NCBI RefSeq assembly: GCF_014397785.1
Contig: NZ_VZQQ01000023.1
Span: 1-64,000 of the forward strand
Source: Paraburkholderia podalyriae
Lineage (GTDB): Bacteria; Pseudomonadota; Gammaproteobacteria; Burkholderiales; Burkholderiaceae
DNA length: 64,000 nt
Direction of reading: 5' to 3'
Position numbers and translations under genes: made by a program. Position 1 is the stretch's first letter. The number at the start of each line of letters is the position of its first letter. The notes beneath the pieces were generated by a model. That model saw nothing but the letters and a program-made list of their open reading frames with translations, ran no database searches and was not told the DNA's origin. Shown here one piece after another: positions 16,472-23,377 of this stretch.

Positions 16472-16591
16472 TTCGCCTCCTTCTTCATGTTGACCGTACG
16501 CGTATCGCGCGCGATCCGTCTGGCTACCGCAGATCTTCTGTCGCCGCCGACGCGCCGTCTCCTGCGATAGGCAGGGAAAGCGACGCGCCGG

Positions 16592-16613
16592 CGGTGTACT
16601 TCATACCACCGCA
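16592..16613 (-). other. Hairpin between araF and araG
   Basis: GCGGTG (16592-16597) pairs with CACCGC (16608-16613), just after the binding-protein stop. Such stems often protect the abundant binding-protein mRNA and reduce read-through to the ATPase. No T-run is present. Confidence 0.35.
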
Positions 16614-16623
16614 AGTCTTGCGC

Positions 16624-17622
16624 TTACTTCGACGCGAGGCCCATCTTCTCGCGCACTTCGCCCACGTTGTCGCGCGTCGCCAGCATGCCGGTCGTCAGTG
16701 TCAGCAGCGGCGGTTCCTTGCCCTGCGTGATCCACGCGTACATCAGTTCCGAGGTTTCCTCGCCGTGGCGCTTCGGGCTGATGATCACGGTGCCGAAGAA
16801 GCCCGTCGGCTGCGGCTTCTTGAACTCGTTCATCGCGGACTCCGAACCGCCGATGCCGATGCCGATCATGTTGTCGGCCTTGAAGCCACGGCCTTCCGCT
16901 GCGCGCACCGCGCCGAGCACGCCTTCGTCGTTCAGCGCGTAAGCGACCCAGTGCTTGAACTGCGGGTTCTTCGTCAGCGCGATGTTGGCGGCGTTGAACG
17001 CGTTTTCCGTGTCGGTCTTCGCCTGCGGCGCGGTAATAATGTTCGCTTTCGGGAAGCCCGCTGCGACCAGCGCGTCGGTTGCGCCGGTGGTGCGGTCATG
17101 CGCGGTCGGCAACTGCTCGTAGGTCACGTCGATCGCGCCGACGTCCTTCATGTCCCAGCCGCGTTTCTTGATTTCAGCCGCGATGCCGTCGCCGACCTGC
17201 TTGCCGATGTTATACGCCGAGATGCCCATGTGCGGCACCGCTTCGATCGGCTTGCCCGCGCCGTCGACGAGGCGGTCGTCGACCGTCATCATCTTCAGCC
17301 CGTCAGCCTTCGCCTTCGCGACGATGCCCGGCCCGAGCTTGACGTCGGGCGTGCAGATCACGAAGCCCTGCGCCTTCTGCGCGGCGAGGTTATCGATTGC
17401 GCTCATCACCTTCTCGCCCGACGGCGCGCCGATCTTCACGAGCGTGAAGCCCTTCTGCTTGGCCGCCATCTCGGCGAACTTCCATTCGTCCTGGAACCAC
17501 GGCTCTTCCGGCTGCTTCACGAGGAAGCCGATCTTGACCGAATCGGCGGCCTGTACGACCGGTGCGTTGAAGAGCACACCCGTCGCCGCCGCTGCCAGCG
17601 TGAGGAAAATTCTGCGTTTCAT
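16624..17622 (-). CDS. araF: Periplasmic L-arabinose-type sugar-binding protein
   Basis: This 332-residue protein begins with a signal peptide, MKRRIFLTLAAAATGVLF, ending at about VQA (25). The mature chain reads KIGFLVKQPEEPWFQDEWKF, very close to E. coli AraF (KLGFLVKQPEEPWFQTEWKF), and continues with GFVICTPDVKLGPGIVAKA and HDRTTGATDALVAAGFP. E. coli AraF binds L-arabinose and, more weakly, D-galactose and D-fucose. GGAG lies nine bases before the ATG at 17622. It is the first transporter gene, 120 bases after the SDR, and may have its own promoter. Confidence 0.93.
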   Translation of the reverse strand: MKRRIFLTLAAAATGVLFNAPVVQAADSVKIGFLVKQPEEPWFQDEWKFAEMAAKQKGFTLVKIGAPSGEKVMSAIDNLAAQKAQGFVICTPDVKLGPGIVAKAKADGLKMMTVDDRLVDGAGKPIEAVPHMGISAYNIGKQVGDGIAAEIKKRGWDMKDVGAIDVTYEQLPTAHDRTTGATDALVAAGFPKANIITAPQAKTDTENAFNAANIALTKNPQFKHWVAYALNDEGVLGAVRAAEGRGFKADNMIGIGIGGSESAMNEFKKPQPTGFFGTVIISPKRHGEETSELMYAWITQGKEPPLLTLTTGMLATRDNVGEVREKMGLASK

Positions 17623-17742
17623 AATACGTGTCTCCTGACTAATTGATAACGAGAAGGTAATCGGCCGCGTCTTCTTGTACCGGTATGACACACGCGGCCA
17701 GCGCGTCGTCCGGTGTTCTGTGCGTCTCCTGGCGACGCGAAT

Positions 17743-18531
17743 TCAGTCGTGGTAAAGCACCGAGCGCCCGCCATCGACGGTGATGCAGCTCGCGTTGATG
17801 AACGGCGCTTCGTCCGACGCGAGGAACACCGCGGTCATCGCCACCTCCTCCGGGCGGCCGATGCGCTTCATCGGCTGCAGATCGAGCGTCGCCTGCTTCG
17901 CGGCGGCCGGATCGGGCTGCTCGTTCCACCAGTCGTGCGTCAGCTGCGTCTCGATGTAGCCCGGGGCGATCGCGTTCACGCGCACGTTGCGCGGCGCGTA
18001 CTCGATGCCGAGCGCGCGCGTGAGGCCAATCACGCCGTGCTTCGCGACCGGGTACGGAAAGCAGCCCGGAATGATCTTGAACGCGTGCGTCGACGCGATG
18101 TTCACGATGCTGCCCGCGCCGCGCTCGACCATGCCCGGCAGCACCGCGCGACAGCCGTTCCACACGCCGTCGAGATCGACCGCGAAGCAGCGCCGCCAGT
18201 CGGCGTCGGTCATCGTCAGCGGATCGCAGAACACGTTGATGCCCGCGTTGTTGACGAGGATGTCGAGCGCGCCGAATGCGCGTTGCCCTTCGCCGACCGC
18301 ATGCTGCACCGACGCGGGTTGCGTCACGTCGGTCTGCACCGCGAGCACGCGCGCGCCGGCGCCGGTGCCAACTTCTGACTCGATCTGCGCGGCCGTGCGC
18401 TGCGCCAGCTCGAGGTCGAGTTCCGCCAGCACGACCGCCGCGCCCTCGCGCGCGAACGCCAGCGCGATCGCCGCGCCGATGCCGCGCCCAGCGCCCGTCA
18501 CGAGAGCGGCTTTGCCGGCGAGCCGGTTCAT
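17743..18531 (-). CDS. SDR-family oxidoreductase of the sugar cluster
   Basis: This 262-residue classical short-chain dehydrogenase shows TGAGRGIG at 12-19, NNAG at 94-97, serine 147 and Y160-x3-K164, ending SCITVDGGRSVLYHD. It resembles the 2-keto-3-deoxy-fuconate/galactose dehydrogenase branch of the family, but the substrate cannot be fixed from sequence. Its start overlaps the dgoA stop by four bases (ATGA), so it is in the same operon. As a second dehydrogenase beside 12983-13783, it may oxidise a different sugar (for example D-galactose versus L-arabinose) or a keto-deoxy acid. Confidence 0.85.
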   Translation of the reverse strand: MNRLAGKAALVTGAGRGIGAAIALAFAREGAAVVLAELDLELAQRTAAQIESEVGTGAGARVLAVQTDVTQPASVQHAVGEGQRAFGALDILVNNAGINVFCDPLTMTDADWRRCFAVDLDGVWNGCRAVLPGMVERGAGSIVNIASTHAFKIIPGCFPYPVAKHGVIGLTRALGIEYAPRNVRVNAIAPGYIETQLTHDWWNEQPDPAAAKQATLDLQPMKRIGRPEEVAMTAVFLASDEAPFINASCITVDGGRSVLYHD

Positions 18532-19208
18532 TTCTTCGCGCCCGCGCGGGCGACCCGCAAACCGTTGATGAACGCCTTCGCATGCGACGCGGTCACCGCC
18601 GCGCTCTGGCCCGGCTTGTACAGCGCCGAGCCGAGGCCGAAACCGTTCGCGCCGGCGCTGAGGAACGGCCCCATGTTGTCCGGCGTGATGCCGCCGACCG
18701 GCACGAGCGGCACCTGCGCGGCGATTACCGCGCGCCACGCTTTGACGACCTGGCAGCCGAGTTGCTCGGCGGGGAACATCTTCAGCACGTCCGCGCCGTT
18801 CTTCAGCGCGATGAACGCTTCGGTCGGCGTCGCGACGCCGGGCGCGCAGGCAAGGCCCCGCGCCTTCGCGGCGATGACGACTTCGGGATCGCTGTGCGGC
18901 ATCACGATGAGCTCGCCGCCCGCCGACTTCACGTCGTCGACGAACAGCGGATGCAACACCGTGCCCGCGCCGACGATCGCGTCGGCAGGCAGCACCTTGC
19001 GGATCGCCGAGATGCTGTCGAACGGCTGCGGCGAATTGAGCGGCACTTCGACGATGCGGAACCCCGCTTCGTACAGGGCCTGGCCGTGATCGGCCGCATC
19101 GGCGGGCGTGACGCCGCGCATAATCGCAATCAGCGGGCAGGCTTCGAACGCGGCGATCAGACCCGCGTGCGGCATATACGGTGCGGGCGGATTGATGTGT
19201 GGTTGCAT
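18528..19208 (-). CDS. dgoA: 2-dehydro-3-deoxy-6-phosphogalactonate aldolase
   Basis: DgoA splits KDPGal into pyruvate and glyceraldehyde 3-phosphate, the last step of the De Ley-Doudoroff galactose route. The 226-residue protein is a class I KDPG-type aldolase: LIAIMRGVTP at 26-35, catalytic glutamate in VEVPLN (E54), the Schiff-base lysine in DVLKMFPAEQ (K143), then VPVGGITPDNM and GANGFGLGSALY. It lies 45 bases after dgoK and overlaps the following SDR by four bases. Confidence 0.93.
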   Translation of the reverse strand: MQPHINPPAPYMPHAGLIAAFEACPLIAIMRGVTPADAADHGQALYEAGFRIVEVPLNSPQPFDSISAIRKVLPADAIVGAGTVLHPLFVDDVKSAGGELIVMPHSDPEVVIAAKARGLACAPGVATPTEAFIALKNGADVLKMFPAEQLGCQVVKAWRAVIAAQVPLVPVGGITPDNMGPFLSAGANGFGLGSALYKPGQSAAVTASHAKAFINGLRVARAGAKK

Positions 19209-19253
19209 GTCGGTTCCTTGTTTCGTGAGCGTCGTGAGGGGCTCCGCCGCCGG

Positions 19254-20369
19254 TCAGCCGGCGCGCGCAGCCTGGGCGGATGGCCGCACGAGCCCCGCTT
19301 CGACGGCGACGCGCCACAGGCCGCGCTCGGTCGCGTGCCTGACCGGCTCCGCGCGCAGACAGCCGAATTGCGCGAGCGCGAGGCGGTAGCGCTCGCACAG
19401 CGCATCGTTGCCGATCAGCCGCAGACTCTGCTGCGCGAGCGAGCTGCCTTGCTGCGCGAGTACCGCTTCCAGGCCGGCGAGTTCGTGTCCGATCAACAGG
19501 CCCGACAGATAGTCGGGCTGCGCCTCGCTCGACAGCTCGCCGGTCAAGCCCAGCGTGCGCGTGCTGAATACGGTCGCGAGCACGCCTGCCTGGCCGTTCT
19601 CGCGCGCGATGTTCACGCCGCGCAGAAATGCCCCGGTATCCGGACGATCCGGCGTGACCATCGTGCGCCCGAGAATCGTGTGCTCGCGCAGCGCGGCGAA
19701 CACCTCGCCGGTCATGAACGTATGAAAACGCTCGATGCGCTCTGCCTGCACGACCGCCCATTTCGCATGCGTGCCGGGCAAGCCGATCAGTGAGCGGGCG
19801 TTGCTGTCGACGGAGTTCGCGCCTGCGGCGCCATTCGCGTCCGCGCCGAGCGCGCCGAAAATCTGGGTCTCCTCGCCGCGCATCACGTTGGGCAGCTCGC
19901 CGCGCTGCAGTACGCCCGGCACGATGTGCAGCGTCGCGCCGCTCGCGGTCTGCACGCGGACGATACCGGCCACCAGTGCATCGGCGTTCGCGGGTGTATC
20001 GATATACGGCGCTTCGAGCCAGCCCTGCGCGCTGCCGACCATCCCCGCTGCAATCACCGGCACGCCGCGCGCGTGTTCGAGCCATGCGCCGCAGGCGTCG
20101 TCGAACGCGGCGTCGAAGCCGCCGTCGGCCGCGCTACGCGGCAAATTCATGATGCCGGCCGGCGATGCGCGCGTCGCCAACACGCGACCGTGCGCGTCGA
20201 ACAGATAGGCGCGCAGCGACGTCGTGCCCCAGTCGAGCGCGATCAGCGCGGCGTGCGTGAAATCGACGGCGGCGCTATCGGCGGCATCGACCGCGTCCGG
20301 CTTCACGCCCGTGTCGGGCGCGGCGGCCGCCTGGTGGTTCGCCAGCGTGGCGGTGCCCGCTTGTTTCAT
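19254..20369 (-). CDS. dgoK: 2-dehydro-3-deoxygalactonokinase
   Basis: DgoK phosphorylates 2-keto-3-deoxygalactonate with ATP. The 371-residue protein has a 40-residue Ala-rich lead, then the sugar-kinase phosphate loop ALDWGTTSLRAYLFD (from about 44), AGMVGSAQGW, RGEETQIFGAL and LIGLPGTHAKWAVV with FMTGEVFAAL, the family's conserved central block. Its ATG overlaps the IclR stop as ATGA. With dgoA downstream, the pair shows that a 2-keto-3-deoxy-galactonate intermediate is handled here. Confidence 0.93.
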   Translation of the reverse strand: MKQAGTATLANHQAAAAPDTGVKPDAVDAADSAAVDFTHAALIALDWGTTSLRAYLFDAHGRVLATRASPAGIMNLPRSAADGGFDAAFDDACGAWLEHARGVPVIAAGMVGSAQGWLEAPYIDTPANADALVAGIVRVQTASGATLHIVPGVLQRGELPNVMRGEETQIFGALGADANGAAGANSVDSNARSLIGLPGTHAKWAVVQAERIERFHTFMTGEVFAALREHTILGRTMVTPDRPDTGAFLRGVNIARENGQAGVLATVFSTRTLGLTGELSSEAQPDYLSGLLIGHELAGLEAVLAQQGSSLAQQSLRLIGNDALCERYRLALAQFGCLRAEPVRHATERGLWRVAVEAGLVRPSAQAARAG

Positions 20370-21394
20370 CGCTTGATCCTGCGCGTGGCGGGTTGCGGTG
20401 CGCGCCAACCGAGTTCTTCCGAAATCGCGCGCGCCTCGCGCTGCACGACCGGAATCAGCTCGTCCATCCGTTCGAGCGGCATATAGGGAATCGTGCTCGC
20501 GACCGACAGCGCCGCGACGATCGCGCCCGACGCGTCGCGCACCGGCGCCGCGACGCAGCGGATCGCCGCTTCGTTCTCCTCGAGGTCGAACGTGTAGCCG
20601 CCGGCCGCGTAGCTGGTCATGCGCTGCAGGAAGGTCGGCGCGTCGGGGCGGTTGTCCGGCTTGAAGCTGACGCCCGCGAGCGCGCGGCGCGACGCGTCGA
20701 ACAGCGACTGCCACGCGTCCGGCGCGAGGTCGAGCATCATCGCCTTGCCGATGCCGGTCGACGCGAGCGGCATCCGATGGCCGACGCGCGAGCGCATTTC
20801 GAGGCCGCGGGTGCCGGGGATCTTGTCGATGTACAGCACGTCGTCGCCGTCGCGCACGCCGAGGTGGATCGTGTCGAGCGTCTGCTCGGCGAGCGACTCC
20901 AGGTGCGGACGCGCGACCGCCGTCAGCGGCATCTGTTCGAGCGCGATCGTGCCGAGCTCGATCAGCTTCGGCCCGAGCAGATAGCCGCCCTGCACCTGGC
21001 GCAGATAGCGCGCCTGCACGAGGCTGCTGACGAGCCGGTGCGTGGTGCTGCGGGTCGTGCCGAGCGCGGCGCCGAAGCTGCGCAGGTCGCGCACGCCGGC
21101 CGCGGCCGCTTCGAGAATCGCGAGGCCGCGCAGCAGTGTCTGCGTGCCGGCCTGCTGCGGCGTGATTTCCAGCAGCGTGACCGGCAGCCCGAGTCCGTCG
21201 ACGGTCGCCGCGCGCGCCACCGGGCGCGACGCCCTCGCGGTAGCGGACGCACTGGCGGCGACATTGGCGGTGACGGCAGAAGCCTCGCGCGGCGCGGAAT
21301 TGGGCGCGGGATTCGGCGCGCTGTTCGGCCTGCCGTTCGACCCCTGCGCGGCCTCGGCCGCGCTGGCGGCGTGAGTGGGCATCGCTTTGTTCAT
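20366..21394 (-). CDS. IclR-family transcriptional regulator of the sugar cluster
   Basis: This 342-residue protein has an N-terminal winged helix (about 85-145, including LLRGLAILEAAA and TTRSTTHRLVSSLVQARYL) and a C-terminal effector domain (HLGVRDGDDVLYIDKIPG, LASTGIGKAMM, FDLEENEAAIRCVAAPV). An unusual 80-residue Ala/Pro/Ser-rich lead precedes the DNA-binding domain, so the true start may lie further in. It is the first gene of the operon and probably controls it in response to a sugar acid. A palindrome overlaps the -35 element upstream. Confidence 0.92.
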   Translation of the reverse strand: MNKAMPTHAASAAEAAQGSNGRPNSAPNPAPNSAPREASAVTANVAASASATARASRPVARAATVDGLGLPVTLLEITPQQAGTQTLLRGLAILEAAAAGVRDLRSFGAALGTTRSTTHRLVSSLVQARYLRQVQGGYLLGPKLIELGTIALEQMPLTAVARPHLESLAEQTLDTIHLGVRDGDDVLYIDKIPGTRGLEMRSRVGHRMPLASTGIGKAMMLDLAPDAWQSLFDASRRALAGVSFKPDNRPDAPTFLQRMTSYAAGGYTFDLEENEAAIRCVAAPVRDASGAIVAALSVASTIPYMPLERMDELIPVVQREARAISEELGWRAPQPATRRIKR

Positions 21395-21588
21395 GGCGAT
21401 TCGCTTTCGGATGGTTTCTGCGCTTAGCGCGCGGGGCCGGAGAACAGGGCGGGAATGCGTGCGGCGCCGCGCTCGCGCGGCTGCTGTGGTTGGCTGCCAG
21501 ACATGGTCGGTCTCGTCTCCGTTTTTTTCTGTCGCGGTTCGGTGTATCGGCGCGCTGGCGCGGCGACTCGCGATGCATGTTGGTTTGG

Positions 21589-21617
21589 ATTGTAGGGCGA
21601 CTTTTGAGAATCACCAA
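21589..21617 (-). promoter_or_regulatory. Sigma-70-type promoter of the iclR-dgoK-dgoA operon
   Basis: On the minus strand, TTGGTG (21612-21617) and TACAAT (21589-21594) are spaced exactly 17 bases apart. This puts the transcript start near 21582, about 190 bases before the regulator's annotated ATG. The 21395-21753 gap otherwise holds only the operator-like palindrome and the mtgA terminator. Confidence 0.6.
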
Positions 21618-21624
21618 TATGTGA
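21611..21624. promoter_or_regulatory. Palindrome overlapping the -35, likely IclR-type operator
   Basis: TCACCAATATGTGA has inverted TCAC/GTGA arms and covers the -35 hexamer. A regulator bound here would block RNA polymerase, as expected for an autoregulated IclR operon. A second GTGAT half-site lies at 21655-21659. The assignment to this IclR protein is inferred. Confidence 0.4.
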
Positions 21625-21699
21625 ATGTTGAGTCCAGATAATGAGATTTTAGTGGTGATCGAGTGTTTAGCGAACCGTCGCGTCCCTCTCTGCGGACGC

Positions 21700-21724
21700 A
21701 AAAAAGCCCGCGCGAGGCGGGCTT
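21700..21724 (-). terminator. Rho-independent terminator after mtgA
   Basis: On the minus strand GCCCGC and GCGGGC (21717-21722 and 21706-21711) pair around a five-base loop, followed by six T (A-run 21700-21705). It ends the RNB-aroE-mtgA transcript. Confidence 0.85.
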
Positions 21725-21753
21725 CGGAGCAGGCCAACTTCATCGAGGCTCGT

Positions 21754-22488
21754 TCAATCCGGCAATTCGGCCGCGCCCATACGCCGCGCGATCACCCGCG
21801 CGCGTTGCGCGAGATACGCCGAATTCCTGTGTTCATCGAAATATTTGGGGCGCGGCAACATCACGGCGAGCCGCGCCGACTGCGCGGCCGTGAGCTTGCT
21901 CGCCGACGTCTTGAAGTAGTACTGCGCGGCCGCTTCGGCGCCGTACACGCCGTTGCCCCATTCGACCGAGTTCAGATAGATCTCGAAGATGCGCTGCTTG
22001 TCCATCAGGGTTTCGAGCATCCACGTGATGATCAGCTCCTGGCCTTTGCGGATATAGCTTTTCTCGCGCGACAGGAACAGGTTGCGCGCAAGCTGCTGCG
22101 AGATCGTCGAGCCGCCGCGCACGATCCGGCCCTGCGCCTTGTTGCGCTCCCATGCCTGCAGGATCGCGTCGGTTTCGTAGCCTTTGTTGTTGACGAAGTT
22201 GGCGTCCTCGGACGCGATGATCGCGCGCTTCAGATTGCGCGAGATCTGGTCGTAACGCATCCACGTGCGCTGCACCGACAGATCCGGCCGGTCCTGCGAC
22301 AGACGCCACGCGTCCGAGCGCATGAACGCGGTCGAGCGCGGATTGACGACGTTCCAGATCGCGATCTGCGCGAAGTAGTACGCCTGCGTCGCGAGCCAGG
22401 CGATGACCACGACCGCGATCAGCCAGGCGAGCCAGCGCAGCGGGCCGGCCTGGCCGCGCGAACCGCTAGCGCGCCGCGTCGCTGTCAT
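21754..22488 (-). CDS. mtgA: Monofunctional peptidoglycan transglycosylase MtgA
   Basis: MtgA polymerises lipid II into glycan strands at the inner membrane. The 244-residue protein has a basic lead, one membrane span (about 17-37) and a GT51 domain with AIIASEDANFVNNKG (catalytic glutamate 94), GRIVRGGSTISQQLARNLFL (120-139), KGQELIITWMLE and IFEIYLNSVEWGNGVYG. The start at 22488 (MTATRRA) lies 25 bases after aroE; earlier in-frame codons overlap aroE and look non-coding. A terminator follows. Confidence 0.95.
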   Translation of the reverse strand: MTATRRASGSRGQAGPLRWLAWLIAVVVIAWLATQAYYFAQIAIWNVVNPRSTAFMRSDAWRLSQDRPDLSVQRTWMRYDQISRNLKRAIIASEDANFVNNKGYETDAILQAWERNKAQGRIVRGGSTISQQLARNLFLSREKSYIRKGQELIITWMLETLMDKQRIFEIYLNSVEWGNGVYGAEAAAQYYFKTSASKLTAAQSARLAVMLPRPKYFDEHRNSAYLAQRARVIARRMGAAELPD

Positions 22489-22513
22489 GGTGCGTGCTGT
22501 CCGCGCGCTGGCG

Positions 22514-23377
22514 TTACACGGGCGACGGCGCCGCCAGCAGCGCGCGCAATTCGGCGAGCACCGGCGCGCCGTCGGGACGCACGCCGCGCCACACATAGAA
22601 CGATTCGGCGGCCTGCTCGACCAGCATGCCGAGGCCGTCGGCGCCGCGCGCGCCGAGCTTCGCCGCGTGCTGCATGAAGACGGTCGGATGCGCGCCGTAC
22701 ATCATGTCGTAGGCGAGCGTGCCGTTGCCGAACGCACGGTCGTCGCACTCGGGCAACGAGGCGTCGAGGCTGCCTGCGGTCGCGTTGACGATCACGTCGT
22801 ACTGGCCCGCTTCGATCGCGCGGGCGCTGCCGCCCGTCAGCCGGCAGTGCGCGTCGCACGCGGCCTGCGCGAACTGGTCGACCAGCGCCTCGGCCTTCTG
22901 CGCCGTGCGATTGACGATCGTCAGCGTATGCGGCGCCCGCTCGAGCATCGGCAGCACGACGCCGCGCGCGGCACCGCCCGCGCCGAGCAGCAGGATGCGC
23001 GCGTCTTTCAGCGGCACGCCGAGATTCACCTCGATGTCGCGTACGAGGCCGAAGCCATCCGTGTTGTCGCCGTAGATGCCGTCGGCGTCGACACGCAACG
23101 TATTCACCGCGCCAGCCGCCGCCGCGCGCGGCGACAGCGTGTTCGCGAACGCATGCGCGTCGAGCTTGAACGGCACCGTCACGTTCAGGCCGCGCCCGCC
23201 CGCTTCGATGAACGCGCGCACGTGCGGCACGAACGCGTCGACTGGCGCGAGCAGATGGCCGTAGTCGACCGCCTCGCCGGTTTGCGCGGCGAAGCGGCCG
23301 TGGATGAACGGCGACTTGCTGTGCCCGACCGGGTTGCCGATGACTGCGTAGCGGTCGCGCGTGGGGTTGCCGCTCAT
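22514..23377 (-). CDS. aroE: Shikimate dehydrogenase (NADP+)
   Basis: AroE reduces 3-dehydroshikimate to shikimate in aromatic amino-acid synthesis. The 287-residue protein shows the substrate site GHSKSPFIH at 19-27, NVTVPFK with the catalytic lysine 71, GDNTDGFG with aspartate 107, the NADP loop LGAGGAARG at 131-139 with NRT after strand 2, and GLGMLVEQAAESF near the end. Its ATG overlaps the stop of the upstream RNB gene (ATGA), and mtgA follows, forming one operon. Confidence 0.96.
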   Translation of the reverse strand: MSGNPTRDRYAVIGNPVGHSKSPFIHGRFAAQTGEAVDYGHLLAPVDAFVPHVRAFIEAGGRGLNVTVPFKLDAHAFANTLSPRAAAAGAVNTLRVDADGIYGDNTDGFGLVRDIEVNLGVPLKDARILLLGAGGAARGVVLPMLERAPHTLTIVNRTAQKAEALVDQFAQAACDAHCRLTGGSARAIEAGQYDVIVNATAGSLDASLPECDDRAFGNGTLAYDMMYGAHPTVFMQHAAKLGARGADGLGMLVEQAAESFYVWRGVRPDGAPVLAELRALLAAPSPV

